From an uncultured Corynebacterium sp. (GTDB taxonomy: Bacteria > Actinomycetota > Actinomycetes > Mycobacteriales > Mycobacteriaceae): a stretch of DNA of 64,000 nucleotides. Positions 27,837 through 35,203 of this stretch are shown here, in pieces (within the stretch, counting starts at the first letter, position 1; every line of letters begins with the position of its first letter). A program made the position numbers and the translations under genes. The stretch lies in the NCBI GenBank assembly GCA_943914355.1, contig CALUBS010000009.1:1-64000 (forward strand), in the 5' to 3' direction. The notes below the pieces were generated by a model. That model worked only from the letters and a program-made list of their open reading frames with translations. It had not been told where the DNA came from and searched no databases.

Positions 27837-30251
27837 TTAGATGCGCCAGCCAAAGCGCTCACGAATGAGATCTTGGTTGTCGCGGAAGAAGTTGTAGAAG
27901 GCCTTGAAGGTGATGCCAAGAACCGCAGGCAAGACCAGGGTCCAAGGATTAAACGATGACCCTACGGGAGCTGACGGCTCGGAATGCTTGGACGGTTTCG
28001 AGGGCTTGGACGGCTTCTCGGAAGGTTTTTCCGATGAGGAATCGGATGGCGCAGCCGTAGAACAGGACTTCACCGCGTCATCACCAATGGCAAAGGTCAA
28101 CGTCTGTGGCTCCGAGGCAAGTTCCTTGCCATCGGTGGTAGTTGCCGTATAGGTTGCCTCGAACGTGTAGATGCCCGGCTTGGTAAAAGCCCAGTGGGTA
28201 TGCCTGTGCGATGCGAAGGTGGTCTCGATCGTGTGGTCGTTTTCGGCAGAATTGGCAAGGACGTCGTAACCGACACCCCTGGCCTTATCTATATATGCGC
28301 CCCACTCAGCGCCCTCTGGCGTGTGCGTGGGCTTAAGGTTCAAATTGACTTTGCCATTTTTCATCTTGGAGTAATCCAATTCTTCGGTGTTATACCCCGG
28401 CCAGATGATGGCTTGGTTCTGCGTTTGTGGCAGGTGGTAGAAGCGGTCACCGATGTTGCCAAGGAAATCGAATTTCTTATCACCCAGCTGCTGACCGCGA
28501 GGAGTAAGCGCGTTTTTGTGTACGCCAAGCACGACGTCATCCAACGAGCGGTCTACCGAGTTCTTATCAATTTGTCCTGTGTCATCGCGCAGGACGGTGC
28601 GGAAACCATCGTCCGTAGGAAGTGCCTTGATATCGACGTGCCCGCGGTCAAGTACCTGCTTTTCGCTGCACCGCTGAGCCTCCTCGTCCTTTGGCGGTTG
28701 AAATGGTGCCGGCGTATCGCCGGGCGCGGGTGAACCGCCGGACCCAGGCTTTCCGCCTGGGGTAGCGGTGTTATCCTCCGCGCTGGTAGAAAGCTCGTCT
28801 TTTACTTCGTAGTTTTCATCGAGTTTGTAGGACTCGGTCAGCACCGTGCTTCCGTGGCCGGCCTGGACCGTGGAGTGCGGGAAGACGTTGATTTTGGCAG
28901 TGTAGTTTTCGGAGTACCTACCGTAGGTAAAAGTGGCTTCTCCGTGGCCCTTGGTAATCGCTGCTTCCACCGAAGTAGAAGATTCCTCGTCGTTCTTGTT
29001 TTCGTAGAGACCACCAGTCATCACGCCGCTGAAGTTTTTATCATCCATGTCGATGATAATTTTGGTTCCTTCTTCACCTTGTTTGCGCATCCGCACCGTA
29101 TAGCCGGTTTCTTGCAGCGTTACCTCTTCGGTAGGGGCCAGCTGGCGCGGATTCTCGGTTTCTTCCCACTTGTCTTCGGTAGTGGAAGAATCGGTTTGGG
29201 AGGGAGAGCCCGGGGTAAATTCCACCTGCTGCGAAATCCAGCGTGGCGCATCGCCTTCTGGGGTAAAGACGGCCTGGATATTAGAGGATTCTGGGCCCAT
29301 GTACTCATCCCACTCGGCGTGGCCGTCGGTGACGGGCAGATCGGTGAGGAAGTAACCATCGATAAGCAGCGTAAGCGTGCCGGATGCCTTGTTCTTTGCA
29401 TCGAAGGAAATGGTGGTGAGCTTATCGTCACCGTCTTTTTCCGGGTTCTGCTTTTTGTCCAGGCTCAGACTGTAGCCAGCAGCGGCGGCATCACCGGAGG
29501 AGGAGCTATCAAAGCGCTCTTTGAGGCTTGGGGTCTTTTCATCCTTTGGCTTTTGTCCGCCCACTTGGTAGCTGGTGGTCTGCGGCTCACTAGCCACGAG
29601 TTGGCCATCCGCCGTGCGCGCGGTGGTGCGAAAGGTCAAGCGATAACGGCCGGGCTTGGTAAAGAGCGTGTAGTTGTGAGTGTGGCTACCACGTTCGAGA
29701 AAAGCAGAGTGTGGTGAGTCCTCGAACGAACCCAGCATGCGATTGAGATTAGTGCCGTCTTTATCGTCCTTATTGGTAAAAAGCTCCACGTCACCTGGGC
29801 CATCCACGCTCAACAGATCGAGGTAGGCGATGTTGTTGCGGAAATTTTCCACGGGAAGCCCCTTTGAACCGAATCCGATCCAGATGGGCTCTTGGTTAGC
29901 GGAGGCCTGGTACGGGGCAGTGTAGTATGTGGTGCCTGGGGCGCCGATGTAATCCTGCGTACCGTTTTGCGGCAGGGAATACATAAAGTTCTGGTGGCGC
30001 TTACCGTTCTCGTCTTCGCGGGTATAGCCTTTGTTAATCCAGGCAACGGTGTCATCGATGAGCGGCGGCGTTTGGCCGGGAAATTCGGATCGCAGCAGGA
30101 AGTTGTCGTTTTCCCAAAAACTCTTGGGAGAATCGACGTGGGTTTGGGTCGCGATGTGTTTGCCATCGTCTGGACCGGCGTAGGCGGTAGCCGGGGCAAT
30201 CAGCGCGATCGTGCTGAATGCGGCGATGAAGCGGATACGAGGAGAAGCCAC
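27837..30251 (-). CDS. Large surface protein with terminal anchored repeats and central Ig-like region
   Basis: 804 residues from GTG 30251 (AAAGG 10 bases upstream), the first gene of the operon. Signal peptide about 1-25 (AYA cleavage). A divergent repeat domain occupies about 30-235 (MYSLPQNGTQDY, PIWIGFGS, GPGDVELF, SHTHNYTLFTKPGRY). Then comes a central acidic/polar region of about 300 residues with beta-sandwich-like stretches (TLTLLIDGYFLTDLPVTDG). A typical repeat covers about 545-735 (DRGHVDIKAL, FYHLPQTQNQAIIWPGYNT, HRHTHWAFTKPGIY). A Ser/Lys/Pro linker and a C-terminal helix end the protein. No sortase motif. The central region is unassigned. Confidence 0.85.
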   Translation of the reverse strand: MASPRIRFIAAFSTIALIAPATAYAGPDDGKHIATQTHVDSPKSFWENDNFLLRSEFPGQTPPLIDDTVAWINKGYTREDENGKRHQNFMYSLPQNGTQDYIGAPGTTYYTAPYQASANQEPIWIGFGSKGLPVENFRNNIAYLDLLSVDGPGDVELFTNKDDKDGTNLNRMLGSFEDSPHSAFLERGSHTHNYTLFTKPGRYRLTFRTTARTADGQLVASEPQTTSYQVGGQKPKDEKTPSLKERFDSSSSGDAAAAGYSLSLDKKQNPEKDGDDKLTTISFDAKNKASGTLTLLIDGYFLTDLPVTDGHAEWDEYMGPESSNIQAVFTPEGDAPRWISQQVEFTPGSPSQTDSSTTEDKWEETENPRQLAPTEEVTLQETGYTVRMRKQGEEGTKIIIDMDDKNFSGVMTGGLYENKNDEESSTSVEAAITKGHGEATFTYGRYSENYTAKINVFPHSTVQAGHGSTVLTESYKLDENYEVKDELSTSAEDNTATPGGKPGSGGSPAPGDTPAPFQPPKDEEAQRCSEKQVLDRGHVDIKALPTDDGFRTVLRDDTGQIDKNSVDRSLDDVVLGVHKNALTPRGQQLGDKKFDFLGNIGDRFYHLPQTQNQAIIWPGYNTEELDYSKMKNGKVNLNLKPTHTPEGAEWGAYIDKARGVGYDVLANSAENDHTIETTFASHRHTHWAFTKPGIYTFEATYTATTTDGKELASEPQTLTFAIGDDAVKSCSTAAPSDSSSEKPSEKPSKPSKPSKHSEPSAPVGSSFNPWTLVLPAVLGITFKAFYNFFRDNQDLIRERFGWRI

Positions 30252-30297
30252 CAGCGCGTTACCTTTCTGCAGTTGTCAGTAGTTCACCTCGAAACTA

Positions 30298-30344
30298 TAG
30301 AAAATGATTCCCAATACTGGATAATCTTTTGAAAACCGTTCCCT
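30298..30344. promoter_or_regulatory. Two similar boxes, candidate metal-responsive operators
   Basis: GAAAATGATTCCC (30300-30312) and GAAAACCGTTCCC (30331-30343) share 10 of 13 positions and are 31 bases apart, about three helical turns, just upstream of the surface/transporter operon. The first resembles actinobacterial Zur boxes (GAAAATGATTTTC type). A weaker inverted version, GGAATTCGTTATC, lies at 30365-30377. Regulator identity is inference. Confidence 0.45.
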
Positions 30345-30493
30345 TTTACCAGTGTGTTTATAATGGAATTCGTTATCATCTACCCCTTTTTGCGTGTAAT
30401 AAAGTAAATGGGGACGCACTTTTGGGTGGTAGAGTCCGGCGCTGGTTTGGGCTGGTGCGGACTGTGTCCTGTGGCTCCACTACGATGGTGGCC

Positions 30494-31978
30494 ATGACTG
30501 AAGTTCGCGTTAGATTTTGCCCTTCTCCCACTGGTACCCCGCACGTTGGCATGGTGCGCACGGCCCTGTTTAACTGGGCCTATGCCCGCCACACCGGCGG
30601 AAAATTGATTTTCCGCATCGAAGATACCGATGCTGCCCGTGACTCGGAAGAGTCCTATCAGGCCATCATTGATTCCTTGACCTGGCTCGGATTGGGCTGG
30701 GACGAGGGCGTCAATGTGGGTGGCCCGCATGAACCGTACCGGCAGTCCCAGCGCATGGACATTTATAAAGATGTGCTCAATAAGCTTATCGATGCCGGAC
30801 ATGTCTACCCTGCCTACTCCACCGCGGAAGAGGTAGAAGAACGGCACAAGGCAGCCGGGCGCGATCCCAAGTTGGGCTATGACAACTACGACCGCGACCT
30901 GACGCAAGAACAGATCGATGCCTTTGAGGCTGAAGGTCGCAAGCCTGTCTGGCGCCTGCGCATGCCAGACAAGGACTGGGCCTGGACCGACCTTGTGCGC
31001 GGCGAGATGTCCTTCAAATCTGAAACTCAGCCTGATTACGTGGTGGCGCGCTCCAACGGAGCTCCGCTATATACCCTGGTTAACCCGGTAGATGACGCGC
31101 TGATGCGTATTACCCACGTACTGCGCGGCGAGGATCTTCTCTCATCCACCCCGCGCCAGCTGGCCATGTATGACGTACTGAAGGAAATTGGCATCGCGGA
31201 ATTTACCCCGGAGTTTGGTCACCTTCCCTTCGTGATGGGCGAGGGGAAGAAGAAGCTGTCCAAACGTGACCCGCAGTCTAACCTCTTCAATCACCGCGAT
31301 AACGGCATCATCCCAGAAGGCATGCTCAACTACTTGTCGCTGTTGGGCTGGTCCCTGTCGGCGGATAAGGACATCTTCAGCATGGATGAGCTGATTGAGA
31401 ACTTCGATGTCAATGATGTTCTGGGTAACCCCGCTCGCTTTGACCAGAAGAAGCTCGAGGCCATCAACGCCGATCATATTCGACTGCTCGAGCCCGAGGA
31501 GTTTGCTTTCCGCCTGCGCAATTACCTGACGGAGTACACGGACTTCCCGGCCGATTATGACGGCGAGAAATTCGCCTTCGCTGCGGACTTGGTGCAAACG
31601 CGCATTAAGACGCTTGCCGATGCCTATGGGCTACTCAGCTTCCTCATCACGCCCGATGCTGAGCTCACCCTGGATGAAAAAGCGGCCAAGAAGAACCTGA
31701 AGGACGATGCCGTCCAACCCCTCGAGGTGGGCATTGACACCCTTGAGGCGGTAGAGGAGTGGAAGACTGACGCTATTGAAACCGCGCTATCCAAGGCGCT
31801 CATTGAGGACCTAGAGCTAAAGCCACGCAAGGCCTACGGCGCGCTGCGTGTAGCTATTTCCGGCGCACAGGTTTCGCCACCGCTCTTTGAGTCCATGGAA
31901 CTTCTGGGCAAAGAGTCCACCTTGGCGCGCCTGCGTGCTGCCCGTGAGGTAACTCCGTACACTCCTGCGGCCGAGTAA
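30494..31978 (+). CDS. gltX: Glutamyl-tRNA synthetase
   Basis: Charges tRNA-Glu (and in actinobacteria tRNA-Gln for later amidation). 494 residues from ATG 30494. The class I HIGH-type motif is [18 protein letters not shown] and the KMSKS equivalent is [14 protein letters not shown] ends 7 bases before this ATG and there is no ribosome site, which supports a leaderless mRNA and this start; in-frame ATG 30485 is the alternative. Genes for tRNA-Gln(CTG) and two tRNA-Glu(CTC), its substrates, follow directly, a functionally apt neighbourhood. Confidence 0.97.
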   Translation: MTEVRVRFCPSPTGTPHVGMVRTALFNWAYARHTGGKLIFRIEDTDAARDSEESYQAIIDSLTWLGLGWDEGVNVGGPHEPYRQSQRMDIYKDVLNKLIDAGHVYPAYSTAEEVEERHKAAGRDPKLGYDNYDRDLTQEQIDAFEAEGRKPVWRLRMPDKDWAWTDLVRGEMSFKSETQPDYVVARSNGAPLYTLVNPVDDALMRITHVLRGEDLLSSTPRQLAMYDVLKEIGIAEFTPEFGHLPFVMGEGKKKLSKRDPQSNLFNHRDNGIIPEGMLNYLSLLGWSLSADKDIFSMDELIENFDVNDVLGNPARFDQKKLEAINADHIRLLEPEEFAFRLRNYLTEYTDFPADYDGEKFAFAADLVQTRIKTLADAYGLLSFLITPDAELTLDEKAAKKNLKDDAVQPLEVGIDTLEAVEEWKTDAIETALSKALIEDLELKPRKAYGALRVAISGAQVSPPLFESMELLGKESTLARLRAAREVTPYTPAAE

Positions 31979-32016
31979 TGCCGGAACCATCAGAAGCCTG
32001 ACGGGGAAAGCCCGTT

Positions 32017-32068
32017 AAAGCGGCGGATGAACATCGAACTACACAGATGTCATCCGCCGCTTTATTTT
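32017..32068 (+). terminator. Rho-independent terminator after gltX
   Basis: A perfect 14-base-pair stem (32017-32030 with 32050-32063), extended inward by ACATC/GATGT, is followed by ATTTT. One of the strongest hairpins in the window. Confidence 0.9.
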
Positions 32069-32205
32069 AGCTCAAGAAAAGCGCCTAAAAATGCGAGTTG
32101 CGCTGGCGATTTGGTGCATTGGGCAACGATCATTATAGTTATAACACGTTGCAGCGAGCAAGGGAGCGCAGCCGATAAGGATGCGATTCCGAGCGAGTGA
32201 GCAAA

Positions 32206-32277
32206 TGGCCTATGGTGTAATTGGCAACACAGCGGTTTCTGGTACCGCCATTCTAGGTTCGAGTCCTGGTAGGCCAG
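32206..32277 (+). tRNA. tRNA-Gln(CTG)
   Basis: Cloverleaf of 72 bases: acceptor TGGCCTA/TAGGCCA, anticodon stem GCGGT/ACCGC around loop TTCTGGT with anticodon CTG at 32239-32241, T-loop TTCGAGT. CCA is not encoded. Reads CAG. Confidence 0.93.
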
Positions 32278-32315
32278 CAGTGAAAATGCTTTTAAAGCAG
32301 GCTCACTAGTTCTAT

Positions 32316-32388
32316 GCCCCGTTCGTCTAGAGGCCTAGGACGTCGGCCTCTCACGCCGGTAACACGGGTTCGAATCCCGTACGGGGTA
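32316..32388 (+). tRNA. tRNA-Glu(CTC), first copy
   Basis: Acceptor GCCCCGT/ACGGGGT, anticodon loop CTCTCAC giving CTC, T-loop TTCGAAT. Discriminator A; CCA not encoded. Followed by its own terminator. Nearly identical to the copy at 32615. Confidence 0.93.
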
Positions 32389-32400
32389 CAAATAAAAAGA

Positions 32401-32432
32401 TTCCTCCAGCCACTGCGGTTGGAGGAATTTTC
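32401..32432 (+). terminator. Terminator after first tRNA-Glu
   Basis: An 11-base-pair stem (32401-32411 with 32417-32427, one G-U), 5-base loop, then TTTTCC. Confidence 0.85.
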
Positions 32433-32614
32433 CGTATGTGCGCTTGCGGCTTAATCGGGACCAAAGTGGGTCTTAACTGGGGGATTTACCGGCACGAATC
32501 CCCGTACTATCTGCTGATTTGTATTGTGTTTACCCATCGTTTACTGTTTAACGAGTCCGCAGCAAGCAAGCTTTAAGCAGCACAGCTTTTGAATTGCATG
32601 CTACGTGCGAACGA

Positions 32615-32687
32615 GCCCCGTTCGTCTAGCGGCCTAGGACGCCGGCCTCTCACGCCGGTAACACGGGTTCAAATCCCGTACGGGGTA
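32615..32687 (+). tRNA. tRNA-Glu(CTC), second copy
   Basis: Same cloverleaf and anticodon CTC as the first copy, with three base differences. One is in the D-arm (AGCGG for AGAGG). One converts the T-G pair of the anticodon stem to C-G. One is in the T-loop (TTCAAAT for TTCGAAT). It replaces the usual G of TTCGA/TTCRA with A, still allowed. The two genes have separate flanks. Confidence 0.92.
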
Positions 32688-32696
32688 CATATTAAT

Positions 32697-32729
32697 GGCT
32701 GCGAGCTTTAACGCTCGCAGCCTTTTCTT
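32697..32729 (+). terminator. Terminator after second tRNA-Glu
   Basis: Perfect 10-base-pair stem (32697-32706 with 32713-32722) followed by TTTTCTT. Confidence 0.9.
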
Positions 32730-32792
32730 GTGGCATTTTCTTTCTGCGCTTCTCGGGGCTAGAGAATTAGATTAAGCGGCGTTTAAACGGCT

Positions 32793-32830
32793 CTCGCTGC
32801 GCCGCATTGGGAAAAGTGCGGCGCAGCGAG
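32793..32830. repeat. Perfect 14-bp inverted repeat without T-run
   Basis: CTCGCTGCGCCGCA (32793-32806) pairs perfectly with 32817-32830 around a 10-base loop. Neither strand continues into a U-tract. It sits in the 326-base gene-free stretch between tRNA-Glu and the YhgE/Pip genes. Purpose unknown. Confidence 0.6.
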
Positions 32831-32873
32831 GGAGGCATCGGAAAGCGCCTGCTGTAGCTGCAGCCCGCCCTTT

Positions 32874-32924
32874 GCGCTCACGGGGTCAACGGGAATGGGG
32901 CTGGGTTGTGCTCCCCGTGAGCGC
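32874..32924. repeat. Perfect 12-bp inverted repeat with 27-base spacer
   Basis: GCGCTCACGGGG (32874-32885) pairs with CCCCGTGAGCGC (32913-32924). The spacer is G-rich on the plus strand. Second of three dyads in the same gene-free stretch; no coding frame with support lies here. Confidence 0.55.
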
Positions 32925-32951
32925 CAAGGGAAGGGGGATGGGCCTGTCACT

Positions 32952-32995
32952 ACAAAAAGAACGCCCAGAGAGCCTCTCAGGCTGCACTGGGCGTT
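32952..32995 (-). terminator. Terminator of the YhgE/Pip operon
   Basis: Stem 32960-32968 with 32987-32995 plus an inner AGCCT/AGGCT hairpin; read on the minus strand it runs into TCTTTTTGTAG. Ends 19 bases after the downstream gene of the pair. Confidence 0.85.
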
Positions 32996-33013
32996 GTTTG
33001 AAGGTGGGGAAGG

Positions 33014-35203
33014 CTATGCCATGACCTTCGTCTTCTTAATCGCCTTCTGGAGGCGCTTGTGGTAGTTATCCATGGCGGGGCGCAAGAACAGGCCGAGGAT
33101 AAGCGCCGGGATAGCGAAGAGAAGGAGCATGCCGAGCTCCCGGAGGATGTCGGCCTCGTAAATGCCCGCGATGGCGCTGCGGAACGCGTCGATGCCGTAG
33201 GTGGCTGGCAGCCACGGACTGACATTTTGGAACCACTCCGGAAGAAGCGGCAGGGGATAGGCGCCGCCAGAACCGGAGACTTGGATAACCAAGAGTAGAA
33301 CCGCGAGGGCCTTGCCCGCGCTATCGAATGTGATAACCAGTGAATATATTATCAACATAAACACCAGTGTGATTATCCACGAGGCAAAGAGCATCATGAA
33401 TGGGTGCTCGGGCTCGATCTCCACGAAGAAAATCAGGCTGAGGACGGCGAAGGTGGCTTGGGCGATGCCGATGAGACCAAAGGTAAGGAAGCGGCCCAAG
33501 AAGACTTGGTTCCTGGTGAAGTGATCCTTCTTGTCGAGGTCTTCGTTCTTCTTCAAGTACTTGCGCTCGGCGTTGGTGTGCACCAGCACGCAGGCGAGCA
33601 GGGCGCCTACCCACAGCGAAAGCGTGAGGTAGAACGGCGTCATACCAACACCGAAAGAAGCAACATCGTAGATGGGCTGGCGGTCCACATTGACCGGCGA
33701 AGCGATCCGAGAGGCCAGTAGCTCGGGGTCATCGCCAATGAGATCGGCGAGCTGACTTAGGTCACCGCCGTCGCGGATCTCATCGATCTTTTGGCTGAGT
33801 TCGCCAAAGCGACCCGCCTGATGCTGCAAGGTATCGGATAGACTTGCGGTTAGATCGCGCGCCCGCACGAGGGCATCGTTGTCATTAGAGATGGTATTGC
33901 GGATGCCTGCGATATCGCGCTTGACCGCATCAACATCGTTGGCAACCGTGCCCACGCTATCTCCCAGAGCCGCTAGCTGTGGCTTCAGATTGGAGTTATA
34001 GGAGTTACGAGCGTTTTCGACGGCCTGCTTGGCGCTGGCAATCGCAGCTTGCGTTTGTTGCTTGGACTCCTGGGAATTCCCGCCGTTTTCGATGTTATCG
34101 GCCGTAGAAGTCAAAGAATCGTGCAACGCATTGCTCTGGGCGATGCTGGCATCCAGCTGCCCCATCACGGCCGCATAACCTGCCGCTACAGGGCCTGGAA
34201 GATCGACCTTATCGGCTTCCTTCTGGATACTGTCCTTTACGCCCTGGAAGGCTGCGGTCTGCTGTCCCACGCGGTCCGCGGCAGTGCGGAAGGTTTGGGC
34301 GGTCTGCGCGGAGGTGGCGCTAGCATTGTTCAGCAATTCCTCGATTTGTGAGGATAGGACCTCGTAGCTCTGCGTCGTCGCGGCGAGGGACGCATCCAAG
34401 GAACCAGTGGACTCATCCAGCGTGGACTTTAAGATATCAATGGGCGACTCGCCGTTGTCATTGGTGGTACTGGAGGCCTGGTTTCCCGCTTCATTCAGGA
34501 TGTTATTGGCTGCCTGGGTGAGCGGAATGGTGGAATCTACCAGGTTACTCAGCGCCATGACCGTGCCAGAGGCTGCATCGAGGCGCGACTGTACGGTATT
34601 GACTCGGTTGTGAACGTTATTCAGCGCGGCCTGGGTATCGCCCTCATCAAGGTACTGGTCCAGCGAGGAAATGACGCCAAGGCCCACATTGGACACAACG
34701 CGGGTAAAGGACTCGTCGATCTTCTCAATCACACCGGTAGCGCTGCGTTGGGTAATCGTGGTCGACAGCGCGTTCTTTTTCTCATTGGTATAGAGATTAA
34801 GTTTGCTTGGCTCGGTGCCTTCCACGTAGAAGGTGAGGAGGTTGGAGCTGAAATCCTTGGGCAAGACGATGCCAGCGTAGTACTCACCGGACTTGGTGCC
34901 CTCTACGGCATCATCGCTATTGGTAAGAACCCAGTTGATTTCGTCGTTGCGGCTGAGCTGGGATAAAACTTCATCGCCTAAATTGAGCTTGAGCGAAGCA
35001 AGGTCGCTTTGGTGGCCCTCATCCTCACTGGCGACGGCGATTTTGAGTTGTTTGGTATTGGCAAATGGGTCCCAGCTGGCGAGCACGTTAAAGGTGGTAA
35101 ATAGCAGCGGGATAATGGCGAGGCCGAAAATGATGACGGCGGTCATTACGTTGCCACGGATGGCCTTGAGGTCATCGCGGAGAATGGTCAGGATATTGTT
35201 CAT
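33014..35203 (-). CDS. YhgE/Pip-family membrane protein (downstream member)
   Basis: 729 residues. One N-terminal membrane helix (about 19-42) is followed by the family block LLFTTFNVLASWDPFANTKQLKIAVASEDEG. A long extracytoplasmic alpha-helical region (about 150-490, many Asn/Ser/Asp, coiled-coil-like) leads to a C-terminal cluster of five or six helices (about 525-715). This is the YhgE/phage-infection-protein (Pip) architecture, distantly ABC-2-like. Members include the lactococcal phage c2 receptor Pip and type VII secretion-associated proteins; the role in corynebacteria is unknown. Starts with an ATGA overlap with the upstream paralogue, suggesting a hetero-oligomer. Confidence 0.88.
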   Translation of the reverse strand: MNNILTILRDDLKAIRGNVMTAVIIFGLAIIPLLFTTFNVLASWDPFANTKQLKIAVASEDEGHQSDLASLKLNLGDEVLSQLSRNDEINWVLTNSDDAVEGTKSGEYYAGIVLPKDFSSNLLTFYVEGTEPSKLNLYTNEKKNALSTTITQRSATGVIEKIDESFTRVVSNVGLGVISSLDQYLDEGDTQAALNNVHNRVNTVQSRLDAASGTVMALSNLVDSTIPLTQAANNILNEAGNQASSTTNDNGESPIDILKSTLDESTGSLDASLAATTQSYEVLSSQIEELLNNASATSAQTAQTFRTAADRVGQQTAAFQGVKDSIQKEADKVDLPGPVAAGYAAVMGQLDASIAQSNALHDSLTSTADNIENGGNSQESKQQTQAAIASAKQAVENARNSYNSNLKPQLAALGDSVGTVANDVDAVKRDIAGIRNTISNDNDALVRARDLTASLSDTLQHQAGRFGELSQKIDEIRDGGDLSQLADLIGDDPELLASRIASPVNVDRQPIYDVASFGVGMTPFYLTLSLWVGALLACVLVHTNAERKYLKKNEDLDKKDHFTRNQVFLGRFLTFGLIGIAQATFAVLSLIFFVEIEPEHPFMMLFASWIITLVFMLIIYSLVITFDSAGKALAVLLLVIQVSGSGGAYPLPLLPEWFQNVSPWLPATYGIDAFRSAIAGIYEADILRELGMLLLFAIPALILGLFLRPAMDNYHKRLQKAIKKTKVMA

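Noticed and set aside
32206..32687. tRNA cluster considered as an integration site of a mobile element
   Set aside because: No integrase gene and no direct repeat of a tRNA 3' end was found; the two tRNA-Glu copies are complete genes.
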